From Candidatus Omnitrophota bacterium (lineage in GTDB: Bacteria; Omnitrophota; Gorgyraeia; B26-G9), in contig JAKLQT010000222.1 of NCBI GenBank assembly GCA_022013205.1, positions 1 through 22,828 on the forward strand: a DNA stretch of 22,828 nt, read 5' to 3'. Of the stretch, positions 6,599 to 13,803 are shown piece after piece (within the stretch, counting starts at the first letter, position 1; every line of letters begins with the position of its first letter). The notes under the pieces are model-generated. The model made no database searches and was not told the DNA's origin. It saw only the letters and a list, made by a program, of their open reading frames with translations. Both the position numbers and the translations under genes were made by a program.

Positions 6599-8218
6599 AT
6601 GAATCCTTGGTTTAGAAAGATCAAAATTTTTTTTGAAGACCATTGGGTGGTAGTCTTATCTATTTTTGTCGCGATAGTACTCATTATACTCTCAACTATC
6701 GGTATGGCACAGCTTGAATCGTATGCGCGCATAACTGCCTTGGCTAATATGCCCTTGTGGATACTGGTTATGCTTATCAGCGGCTGCATTACTGCTTTTA
6801 TATATGTTTCTGTAATGTTTGGTTACATGGGAAAGATGAAACAGTCTAAGGTTGATCCGAGTAAGGTAAATATTAAGTTTTCTGATGTTATCGGGATAGA
6901 CCAGGCAGTTGAAGAAGCACGCGAAGTTACACAATTACTTCTTGACCGTACACGCCTAAAAAATATGGGAGCGCAATTTATTAAAGGAATTCTTATGGTA
7001 GGGCCTCCCGGCTGTGGAAAAACCTATCTGGCAAAAGCGATCGCTACGGAAACAGGTGTTCCTTTTTTAAGTTTATCCGGTTCTGAATTTGTGGAAATGT
7101 TTGTGGGAGTCGGGGCAAGCAGGGTAAGAAAATTATTTCATAACGCCCGAAGGTTAGCCTATTCCCACGGCGGCTGTATAATATTTATTGATGAGATCGA
7201 TGCTATCGGCCGTGTGCGGGCTTTTAGTTTCGGCGGAGGTCAGGAAACGAACAATACGCTGAACCAGCTTTTGGTTGAGCTTGATGGTGTAACCGGAAAC
7301 GCGAACATCGTTATTATCGGAGCGACTAACGCTGCTGAGGGGCATCTTGACCCGGCTTTGATGCGTCCTGGAAGATTTGACCGCAAGATTTATTTCAGCC
7401 TGCCGGATGTTGACCAGAGAGCGCAGATCTTCAGCTATTACCTGAAAAAAGTTAAGAGCGATCCGAACCTGGATATAGGGCGGCTTGCCCGCCAAACGGT
7501 CGGTAAAACACCGGCTGACATTGAAAATGTTGTTAGAGAAGCGGCATTGGTAGCCGCTCGATATAAAAAGGACTATATCTCTCATAAGGAATTAAGTGAA
7601 GCAATGGAGCGCATTGATCTGGGCTTGAAGCATCGCATGAAAATGCTTCCGCTTGAAAAGGAAATGACTGCTTATCACGAAGCGGGCCACCTTATAGTTA
7701 CATTTTTTCTGCATCCGTATAATGATGTTTTTAAGGCCTCAATTATACCAAGACGCGGTTCTTTGGGCGTGGTTCATCCCCAGCCAAGAGATGAGTGGCA
7801 TGGCAAGAGTATAGAAGCCCTTTTAGCCGATATTAAGACCTGTCTTGCCGGTTATGTTGCTGAGCGGGCTAAATATAATACTTCAACTAGCGGCGTTTCT
7901 TCGGATTTCAGGCATGCAATGCAGATTGCGCATACAATGTCCTGGAGTCTGGGAATGGGAGTGTCCGGACATGTCGGGGATTACGCGGTAATTCCCCCTG
8001 AGCAGTTGTCAGATTCAATTAAACAGCGCTTAAATGAAGAGTCGAATCAGATACTCAAGAAATGTTTGAAAGAGGTTGAAGATCTATTGAAAAAGGAAAG
8101 GGTAATCTTAGATCGATTCGCGAAAGAACTGATTGAAAAAGAAGAACTGGAGTATGACGATATTGAGGCAATATTCAAAGAATATGGTAAAGAGCCGGCA
8201 GCACCGTTTGGTTCGTAA
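6599..8218 (+). CDS. FtsH-like membrane AAA+ zinc metalloprotease lacking the periplasmic domain
   Basis: The domain order is that of FtsH: two membrane helices (about 17-36 and 52-73), an AAA+ ATPase, then an M41 peptidase. It shows Walker A GPPGCGKT (135-142), pore loop MFVGVG (167-172), Walker B FIDEID (196-201) and second region of homology DPALMRPGRFDR (251-262) with both arginines. It has zinc site HEAGH (360-364), with Asp436 in SGVSSDF as the likely third ligand. All catalytic parts look intact. Unlike typical FtsH, with about 70 or more periplasmic residues between the helices, only about 15 residues separate them here, giving 539 residues. The segment after Walker B reads GGGQETNNTLNQ instead of the usual GGGHDEREQTLNQ. 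A strong AAGGAGG precedes the ATG. It is probably a paralogue with a specialised envelope role, not the housekeeping FtsH; the substrate is unknown. Confidence 0.88.
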   Translation: MNPWFRKIKIFFEDHWVVVLSIFVAIVLIILSTIGMAQLESYARITALANMPLWILVMLISGCITAFIYVSVMFGYMGKMKQSKVDPSKVNIKFSDVIGIDQAVEEAREVTQLLLDRTRLKNMGAQFIKGILMVGPPGCGKTYLAKAIATETGVPFLSLSGSEFVEMFVGVGASRVRKLFHNARRLAYSHGGCIIFIDEIDAIGRVRAFSFGGGQETNNTLNQLLVELDGVTGNANIVIIGATNAAEGHLDPALMRPGRFDRKIYFSLPDVDQRAQIFSYYLKKVKSDPNLDIGRLARQTVGKTPADIENVVREAALVAARYKKDYISHKELSEAMERIDLGLKHRMKMLPLEKEMTAYHEAGHLIVTFFLHPYNDVFKASIIPRRGSLGVVHPQPRDEWHGKSIEALLADIKTCLAGYVAERAKYNTSTSGVSSDFRHAMQIAHTMSWSLGMGVSGHVGDYAVIPPEQLSDSIKQRLNEESNQILKKCLKEVEDLLKKERVILDRFAKELIEKEELEYDDIEAIFKEYGKEPAAPFGS

Positions 8219-9035
8219 TTTATTTTTAATAGGCTTATTTGTAAGTTTTGTCTGCGGCGGATGCGCTCCGACGTATCCAAAGGATAAACTCACAGAAACA
8301 CTTATAAATGTCTGCAAAAAAGAATATGGAGTTGAAATACAGGCCAAGCTTGTCGGTAAAACTATAGTTGTGTTTATACCTCTTGATGAACTTTTTGATT
8401 TAAAACTGGACATATCGCCTGAAGCGGTTGAAAAGATCGAAGACGTAATCTTAACTACGTCCCGGGCGCTTTTCAGTACAGATGCCGAAGTGGATTTTTA
8501 TATGATTATCGCGGCTGATGTGAAGACTACAGCGGCTGAAGTTTTGCTGGTAAGGTATATGGATGATGTGTATAAGTTTATGCATGGCTGGATAAACAGG
8601 GAAGATTACACCAGGAGAATACTCTGGCAGATAAATTTTAATCCGAAACTTTTAAAAGATTCATCTTTTGATTTTGAGGTTGAGGAAATAACTTTGCCCG
8701 GGTTTTTAGCGGCTCAGATCGCGCAAAGATTAAATAAAATCTTTGCAACTTCTGTTGTTCATAAAATAAAAATAAATTCAGAATTTGATCCAAAGACTCA
8801 GCGGTTTTCCTTTTCGGTTGTTTCAGCGGATAATACCAGATTTCAGAAAATATATCTGCCGATCATCGCGAATATCGCCGGCAATGTCCTGGCGGATTAC
8901 AAGTTTGAATCTTTTAGTGAGATAATCATAAAAAATGAATTATTGAGAAATTTTGTCGTAATTACAAAAAATGACAGGGAAGAATATCGTAAGGTGGATA
9001 TTGACGCGCTGTTGACTCTGCCTTTTTATAATTGA
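8184..9035 (+). CDS. Predicted lipoprotein of unrecognised family
   Basis: I do not recognise this family. From the ATG at 8184 the protein has 283 residues. It starts with a basic n-region (VKSRQHRLVR), a hydrophobic core (LFLIGLFVSFV) and a lipobox ending CGGC, so Cys27 would be lipidated. The mature part is soluble, a mixed alpha/beta chain without repeats or clear catalytic motifs, and it has an aromatic-rich central stretch near RYMDDVYKFMHGWINRED. The start lies inside the end of the protease gene (35-base overlap), so translation is probably coupled. In-frame starts at 8133 (TTG) and 8154 add a non-signal N-terminus and lack ribosome sites. The position after a TPR lipoprotein and an FtsH-like protease suggests an envelope function, but this is inference. 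Confidence 0.78.
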   Translation: MVKSRQHRLVRNLFLIGLFVSFVCGGCAPTYPKDKLTETLINVCKKEYGVEIQAKLVGKTIVVFIPLDELFDLKLDISPEAVEKIEDVILTTSRALFSTDAEVDFYMIIAADVKTTAAEVLLVRYMDDVYKFMHGWINREDYTRRILWQINFNPKLLKDSSFDFEVEEITLPGFLAAQIAQRLNKIFATSVVHKIKINSEFDPKTQRFSFSVVSADNTRFQKIYLPIIANIAGNVLADYKFESFSEIIIKNELLRNFVVITKNDREEYRKVDIDALLTLPFYN

Positions 9036-9055
9036 GATAGTAAGGAGTGGATAAG

Positions 9056-9868
9056 GTGAACGAAAAAGAATTAACAAAAAAAGCTGCCCAGATGAGAAGA
9101 GATGTTATCAGGATGCTTGAAATTGCCGGCTCAGGGCACCCGGGAGGGTCATTATCGGCAGCAGATATCATGACCTGTTTATTTTTTAATGTTCTGCGTC
9201 ACAAACCCCAGGAGCCTCACTGGCCTGGCCGGGACCGGTTCCATATGTCAAAAGGGCACTGTTGTCCTATCTGGTACGCCATTCTGGCTGATTTTGGATA
9301 TTTTCCAAAAAAGGAACTTGATTCATTACGTTCTTTAGGAGCCCTGCTGCAGGGGCATCCCAGTCCTAATATCCCTGGTATTGATGTTGCCAGCGGGTCT
9401 TTGGGCCAAGGGCTTTCTGTGTCAATGGGCATGGCGCTGGCAGGAAAAATGGACAATAAGGATTATAGAGTTTACTGTCTTTTGGGTGATGGAGAAATCC
9501 AGGAAGGAAATGTCTGGGAGGCGGCAATGGCCTGTGCTCACTTCAAATGCGATAATCTTTGCGCAATATTAGATTACAATGGATTTCAAATTGACGGCCG
9601 GGTTGAGGATGTGATGAATATTGAACCGATCGCGGATAAGTGGAAAGCCATTGGCTGGGAGGTTATTGCAATTAATGGACATAATATAAACGAGATTCTT
9701 AATGCCTTTGAACAAGCAAAAAAAATAAAGAATAAACCGGCAATTATAATTGCTAAAACAATAAAAGGTAAGGATGTCTCTTTTATGGAAAATGTCGTGG
9801 ATTTTCATGGCAGAGCGCCTACTCATGAAGAAGCGGCCATCGCGTTTAAGGAGTTAGCTGATGAGTAA
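9056..9868 (+). CDS. Transketolase, N-terminal (thiamine pyrophosphate-binding) subunit
   Basis: This is the first half of transketolase as a separate 270-residue protein. Transketolase moves two-carbon units between sugar phosphates in the non-oxidative pentose phosphate pathway. Motifs are GSGHPGGSLSAADI (about 25-38), DRFHMSKGH (60-68), the glycine-rich SGSLGQGLSVSMGMA (113-127) and the ThDP-binding block GDGEIQEGNVWEAA (144-157), with ILDYNG near 171. I chose the GTG at 9056 because AAGGAG at 9042-9047 is 8 bases upstream; a GTG at 9047 overlaps that site. The C-terminal half is encoded next, overlapping by 8 bases. Split transketolases are known from archaea and various bacteria, so this is not a broken gene. 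Confidence 0.92.
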   Translation: MNEKELTKKAAQMRRDVIRMLEIAGSGHPGGSLSAADIMTCLFFNVLRHKPQEPHWPGRDRFHMSKGHCCPIWYAILADFGYFPKKELDSLRSLGALLQGHPSPNIPGIDVASGSLGQGLSVSMGMALAGKMDNKDYRVYCLLGDGEIQEGNVWEAAMACAHFKCDNLCAILDYNGFQIDGRVEDVMNIEPIADKWKAIGWEVIAINGHNINEILNAFEQAKKIKNKPAIIIAKTIKGKDVSFMENVVDFHGRAPTHEEAAIAFKELADE

Positions 9869-10802
9869 AGAGATGATGTATCAAAGGGATGTGTATGGTA
9901 AAACTCTGGTAGAATTGGGAAAAGAAGATAAAAGCATTGTTGTTCTGGACGCGGATTTATCCGGATCGACAAGGACTTCTTTTTTTAATCGGGAATTTCC
10001 GGATAGATTTTTTAATTTCGGAGTTGCTGAGCAAAATATGATATCAACAGCCGCGGGACTGGCAAGCTGCGGTAAGACGGTATTTGCCTCAACCTTTGCC
10101 ATGTTTGCTACAGGCAGGGCTTGGGATCAGCTGAGGAATTCAGTATGTTACAGTAATATGAATGTTAAGCTTGTGGCTACGCATGCCGGCATTACTGTGG
10201 GGCCGGATGGGGCTACGCATCAGGCTTTGGAAGATATCGCTTTAATGCGTGTTATTCCTAATATGACTGTTATCGTGCCTTGTGACGGCCCCCAGACAAA
10301 AGACGCGATAAAAGCAGCCGCAAAAATGCAAGGGCCGGTTTATGTACGCCTGGGCAGAGAAAAGGTTCCCACCATAGAGGGGCTGGGAAAATTTGAGCTT
10401 GGCCGAGCAAATGTCTTGAAACATGGCAAGGATATAGCTATATTCGCTTGCGGAATAATGACTGATCAGGCGCTGATCGCAGCAAAGGAGCTCGCAAAAT
10501 TGGCGATAGAGTGTGCTGTGGTCAATATCCATACTATTAAACCGCTTGATGTTGATACTGTCGATAAAATAACTAAGCAGGTTGATTCAATCATCATCTG
10601 CGAAGAACATTCAGTTATCGGCGGTTTAGGCTGTGCTATTGAAGAAGTTATTGCCGAAGCAGGCCGGGGGGCGCGGGTTGCCAGGATTGGGGTTAAAAAC
10701 CGCTTTGGGCAATCAGGCAGTTCCAAGGATCTATTAAGAGAATATAAACTTCAGGCCGTTGATATAATTGAGGTTGCCAAAAAACTGCATAACAAATTCT
10801 GA
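9861..10802 (+). CDS. Transketolase, C-terminal subunit
   Basis: The 313-residue protein holds the pyrimidine-binding and C-terminal domains of transketolase. It shows DADLSGSTRT near 30, then FNFGVAEQNM (51-60), where Glu57 is the expected glutamate that activates the thiamine cofactor. GPDGATHQALEDIALMRVIPNM near 113-134 and the C-terminal domain from about 190 (EEHSVIGGLG near 248) follow. It has its own AAGGAG (9848-9853) 7 bases before the ATG, and the ATG overlaps the end of the first subunit gene. That shows a true second gene rather than a frameshift artefact. The two products should form an alpha2beta2-type enzyme. Supply of ribose-5-phosphate links it to the prs and hisG genes nearby. 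Confidence 0.92.
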   Translation: MSKEMMYQRDVYGKTLVELGKEDKSIVVLDADLSGSTRTSFFNREFPDRFFNFGVAEQNMISTAAGLASCGKTVFASTFAMFATGRAWDQLRNSVCYSNMNVKLVATHAGITVGPDGATHQALEDIALMRVIPNMTVIVPCDGPQTKDAIKAAAKMQGPVYVRLGREKVPTIEGLGKFELGRANVLKHGKDIAIFACGIMTDQALIAAKELAKLAIECAVVNIHTIKPLDVDTVDKITKQVDSIIICEEHSVIGGLGCAIEEVIAEAGRGARVARIGVKNRFGQSGSSKDLLREYKLQAVDIIEVAKKLHNKF

Positions 10803-10814
10803 AGGTGTTGCTTT

Positions 10815-11663
10815 ATGCTGAAACGTCTTGCACCTGCTAAGATTAATTTATTCCTTGAAGTAGAGAGTAAAAGAAAAGATGGGTATCATAACATAACAAC
10901 CCTGTTTTTGAAGGTCGGGCTTTATGATAGGCTTTTTTTTAAAAAAACGGATAAGGGTATAACGCTTAAATGCAGGCATTCTTTGATTCCGGATGACCCG
11001 CGAAAGAATTTAGTCTATCAAGCGGCCAGCCTGATGCGCGAGGGACTAAGCAAAGAAAAGGGCATTGAAATTCATCTGGAAAAAAATATTCCGGTAGGAG
11101 CAGGCTTAGGCGGAGGATCAAGTGACGCGGCAGCCACATTGCTTGCTCTTAATGATATATGGGGATTAAAGTTGTCAACAAAAGAGCTATTCTCCCTAGG
11201 CAAAAAACTTGGAGCGGATGTGCCCTTATTTTTGATGCCGGACGCAGTGGTCCTGGCTAAAGGTATTGGGGATAGGTTAACGCCTCAAAAAGTGAGGAAA
11301 AAGTTCTGGATTGTGCTTATAAATCCCGGAATTTTTATCTCTACAAAAGATATTTATAAGGCTTTACCCGGGAACTTGACAAAGACGGGTTTTGATGTTA
11401 AACTGCTTATTCATGCGTTGCAAAATGCGGATATAGATTTAATAGGAAAGACACTGTTTAATAGGCTTGAGTCAGTTGTTTTTAAAAAACAAAAATTATT
11501 AGCAAAGGTGAAACAAAAAGTATCCGCCCTTGGCGTTAGGGCGGTTTTAATGTCTGGAAGCGGTTCAGTGATCTTTGGTATCTTGCGAAAAAGAGAGGAG
11601 GCGATAGGTATCAAGAGGGAGCTTCAGGGCATTTGCAAAGTAATGGTTGTAAAAAGTCTATAA
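10815..11663 (+). CDS. ispE: 4-diphosphocytidyl-2-C-methyl-D-erythritol kinase IspE
   Basis: IspE is a cytoplasmic GHMP kinase that phosphorylates CDP-methylerythritol in the MEP pathway to isoprenoid precursors. The 282-residue length is typical. APAKINLFLEV (6-16) carries catalytic Lys9, and IPVGAGLGGGSSDAAA (92-107) is the ATP-binding loop. GADVPLFL (133-140) carries catalytic Asp135. MSGSGSVIFGI near 245 is the third GHMP motif. The gene follows the transketolase pair by 12 bases and precedes spoVG, as in the ispE...spoVG-glmU-prs order of Firmicutes. The start ATG has GAAGGTG upstream. The presence of IspE shows that the host uses the MEP route. Confidence 0.95.
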   Translation: MLKRLAPAKINLFLEVESKRKDGYHNITTLFLKVGLYDRLFFKKTDKGITLKCRHSLIPDDPRKNLVYQAASLMREGLSKEKGIEIHLEKNIPVGAGLGGGSSDAAATLLALNDIWGLKLSTKELFSLGKKLGADVPLFLMPDAVVLAKGIGDRLTPQKVRKKFWIVLINPGIFISTKDIYKALPGNLTKTGFDVKLLIHALQNADIDLIGKTLFNRLESVVFKKQKLLAKVKQKVSALGVRAVLMSGSGSVIFGILRKREEAIGIKRELQGICKVMVVKSL

Positions 11664-11695
11664 CCGCATACATCTTGGAAAGGAGTGATTCGAAG

Positions 11696-12157
11696 ATGGA
11701 AGTTACAGAGGTAAGAGTATTTCTGCGTAATAAAGATAGCAATAAAAAGTTAAAAGCATATGTCACCGTAACTTTCGATAATTGTTTTGTTGTTAGAGAC
11801 GTAAAAGTTATCGAAGGAAGCAAAGGTTTATTCGTTGCCATGCCTTCATCTAAAATGAAGATAACATGCTCTCATTGCGGACACCGTAATGTGGTACGCA
11901 GTAAATTTTGCAATCAATGCGGAACTACAGTTGAACAGCTGTCAAAGCCATCAGCAACACCTGAGGAAGCTCGCCAGACAGAACACAAGGATATAGCTCA
12001 TCCAATTACGCCCGAATGCAGAGAGTACATCCAAAAGAAGGTTCTTGAGGCATATGAAGAAGACGCGGCCAAGGCTCCGCATGACAATGCTTTGGAAAAA
12101 GCGGAACATGATTCGTTGTCAGGGGATGGAACTAGCACTGCTTCGGATTTAGAATAA
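11696..12157 (+). CDS. spoVG: SpoVG-family regulatory protein with an inserted zinc ribbon
   Basis: The 153-residue protein begins MEVTEVRVF and contains FVVRDVKVIEGSKGLFVAMP (31-50) and KDIAHPITPECREYIQKKVLEAY (98-120). These are the characteristic blocks of SpoVG, a small nucleic-acid-binding regulator. SpoVG proteins are usually 85-100 residues, and these two blocks are normally joined by a short loop. Here about 44 residues (54-97) intervene. They carry two CxxC pairs, C58/C61 and C72/C75, in a CSHCGHRN...KFCNQCG pattern typical of a zinc ribbon. A charged tail of about 30 residues follows the fold. I chose the ATG at 11696 because AAAGGAG lies at 11679-11685; the frame is open further upstream but overlaps ispE. 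The position between ispE and glmU supports the assignment. Confidence 0.9.
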   Translation: MEVTEVRVFLRNKDSNKKLKAYVTVTFDNCFVVRDVKVIEGSKGLFVAMPSSKMKITCSHCGHRNVVRSKFCNQCGTTVEQLSKPSATPEEARQTEHKDIAHPITPECREYIQKKVLEAYEEDAAKAPHDNALEKAEHDSLSGDGTSTASDLE

Positions 12158-12167
12158 AGAGACGTTT

Positions 12168-12242
12168 TGCCCGGTAGTGTAATTGGCAACACCCGAGAAT
12201 TTGGATCTCGTTTTCCAGGTTCGAGTCCTGGCCGGGCAGCCA
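12168..12242 (+). tRNA. tRNA-Gln (anticodon TTG), CCA encoded
   Basis: A full cloverleaf can be drawn. The acceptor stem TGCCCGG/CCGGGCA is perfect at 7 bp. The D stem GTGT/ACAC, the anticodon stem CGAGA/TCTCG with loop ATTTGGA and anticodon TTG at 12201-12203, a 4-nt variable region, and T stem CCAGG/CCTGG with loop TTCGAGT follow. The discriminator is G, followed by an encoded CCA (12240-12242). It begins 10 bases after the spoVG stop and is probably processed from the same transcript. In several proteobacteria a tRNA-Gln also lies between ispE and prs. Confidence 0.96.
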
Positions 12243-12270
12243 CAAACACGATGTTTTTTGCGTAGTAGGT

Positions 12271-12288
12271 GATTCCTGGCCAGGCAGC
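12271..12288 (+). repeat. Imperfect duplicate of the tRNA-Gln 3' end
   Basis: These 18 bases match 12223-12240, the T-arm 3' side and acceptor end of the tRNA, at 16 of 18 positions, offset by 48 bases. Duplicated tRNA 3' ends can be attachment-site remnants of an excised element or the debris of a second tRNA copy. No integrase gene is nearby. Confidence 0.5.
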
Positions 12289-12349
12289 TGCGAAATTTCG
12301 GTTTAAGGCAGGAGATTTACTTAAAATATTGATTATTAAATAATGGCGC

Positions 12350-12392
12350 ATAAAATGTAAAACGGAAATTCTGTTTTTCTATGGCATTTTAT
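12350..12392 (+). terminator. Nested hairpin, possible terminator between tRNA-Gln and glmU
   Basis: ATAAAATG (12350-12357) pairs with CATTTTAT (12385-12392). Inside it, AAAACGGA (12359-12366) pairs with TTCTGTTTT (12370-12377 region, one G-T pair), followed by a run of T. The stems are A+T-rich, so termination would be weak. A TATAAT at 12407-12412 follows without a convincing -35 box, so glmU may have its own start. The gap from 12243 to 12487 holds no gene. Confidence 0.3.
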
Positions 12393-12487
12393 TATTTTCT
12401 TAAAGATATAATATTTTAAAAGGCCTAAAGAAATTAAAACTTAAGGTTATTTATCTTATATTTTAATCTTTTTTAAGTGGTAAAAAT

Positions 12488-13750
12488 ATGAAAAATATAA
12501 ATGCTGTTATACTGGCTGCTGGTGAAGGAACCCGCATGAATTCTAAATGCCCGAAGATATTGCATCGGCTTGGTTCTAAGCCGATGCTTGGCCATGTGAT
12601 AGATAATGTCCAGGCCGCGGGCATTAAAAATATTTTTATTATTACCGGCTATAAGTCTGAGATGGTAGAAAAATATGTGGGCGATAATGCTAAATGTGTT
12701 CAGCAAAAAAAACTTTTGGGAACAGCAGATGCTGTTTGGCAAATAAGAAATGAAGCCGCTTTAAAAGAAAAAAACGCACGGCTGCTGATCATTTATGGGG
12801 ATACGCCGCTTATTCGCGCGTTGACGATTAAGGATCTTATTAAGAAACATTACAGCGAATCTGTTGCGGGAACATTGTTGACTGTCAATACAAAGGATCC
12901 GACCGGCTATGGCAGGATTGTGCGCGCTGATGGGGGTAATGTGGTTAAGATTGTCGAAGAGCAGGAGGCAAGTGTCTATGAGCGCGCAATCGAGGAGATT
13001 AACGTAGGCGTTTATGTTTTTGAGGCAAATAGGCTTTTTAAAGCAATCGAAAAGATAAAGCCTGATAATAAAAAAAAAGAATATTATCTCACCGATGTTG
13101 TTCAGGTTTTGCATAAGGAAAACAGGCTAATTAATGTTGTAGAAACACAAAATCATAATGAAATACTGGGAGTTAATTCCCGGTTTAGCTTGGCACAGGC
13201 TTATGAGATCTTCAGGATGAGAATACTCGATGAGATTATCGCTTCAGGGGTGACGGTTCTTGATCCTAAATCTACGTATATTGATGAAAAAGTAACCATA
13301 GGCAGGGATACAGTGATCTATCCCTGTACGATGATCGAAAGGGATGTGGTTATTGGAGAGAATTGTTCTATCGGGCCGTTTGCTCATATACGTTCAAAAT
13401 CTAAAGTCTGTGACGGGGTTGCTATAGGCAACTTTGTTGAACTGAACAGGTCAGAGGTTGGCGAGAATTCGCGCTTAAAGCATCAAAGCTATATCGGAGA
13501 TACTAAGATCGGCAAGGCTGTAAATGTAGGTGCCGGTACTATTGTTGCTAATTACGACGGAAAGAACAAGAATAAGACAATTGTTAAGGATGGAGCGTTT
13601 ATCGGCTCCGGTACTATTCTGGTTGCTCCGGTGAAAATGGGTAAAAACGCGGTTACCGGAGCAGGGGCTGTAGTTACAAAAAACAAGAATATTGCCGACA
13701 ATACAGTGGTTGTCGGAATCCCAGCCAAGGTCTTGAAGAAAAAAAAGTGA
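12488..13750 (+). CDS. glmU: Bifunctional GlmU: glucosamine-1-phosphate acetyltransferase / UDP-GlcNAc pyrophosphorylase
   Basis: GlmU makes UDP-GlcNAc, the precursor of peptidoglycan and lipid A, in the cytoplasm. The N-terminal uridylyltransferase has AVILAAGEGTRM (6-17), the KCPKILH block and LLGTADAV near 75, with YGDTPLI near 104. From about 250 the chain is a left-handed beta-helix of hexapeptide repeats. This contains IGPFAHIRSKS, the catalytic region LKHQSYIGDTKIG near 333, and GAGTIVANYDGKNK near 352, all GlmU acetyltransferase signatures. At 420 residues it is about 35 shorter than the E. coli protein, mainly at the C-terminus. Its product can feed the LpxD and LpxB pathway represented in this window. 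The Shine-Dalgarno sequence before the ATG is weak. Confidence 0.95.
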   Translation: MKNINAVILAAGEGTRMNSKCPKILHRLGSKPMLGHVIDNVQAAGIKNIFIITGYKSEMVEKYVGDNAKCVQQKKLLGTADAVWQIRNEAALKEKNARLLIIYGDTPLIRALTIKDLIKKHYSESVAGTLLTVNTKDPTGYGRIVRADGGNVVKIVEEQEASVYERAIEEINVGVYVFEANRLFKAIEKIKPDNKKKEYYLTDVVQVLHKENRLINVVETQNHNEILGVNSRFSLAQAYEIFRMRILDEIIASGVTVLDPKSTYIDEKVTIGRDTVIYPCTMIERDVVIGENCSIGPFAHIRSKSKVCDGVAIGNFVELNRSEVGENSRLKHQSYIGDTKIGKAVNVGAGTIVANYDGKNKNKTIVKDGAFIGSGTILVAPVKMGKNAVTGAGAVVTKNKNIADNTVVVGIPAKVLKKKK

Positions 13751-13803
13751 AATAAATTAAAAAGTAATAAACCGCAGAAAAGTGAAATTGTGAGGTTGGA
13801 TTT

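Noticed and set aside
7154..7585. 143-codon open frame on the minus strand opposite the FtsH-like gene
   Set aside because: It lies antisense to the conserved AAA+ core and has no recognisable domain.
8133..8183. Earlier start (TTG 8133 or ATG 8154) for the unknown lipoprotein
   Set aside because: It would put a hydrophilic stretch before the signal peptide and lacks a ribosome site; the ATG at 8184 gives a normal lipoprotein signal.
9840..9880. Frameshift or sequencing error splitting transketolase
   Set aside because: The second gene has its own AAGGAG and ATG, and split transketolase is a known arrangement.
11633..11695. Upstream extension of spoVG
   Set aside because: The 21 extra residues lie within the end of ispE; the ribosome site and SpoVG homology both point to 11696.
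12403..12415. TATAAT at 12407-12412 as a full glmU promoter
   Set aside because: No acceptable -35 box lies at 15-19 bases upstream, so I do not list it as a promoter.
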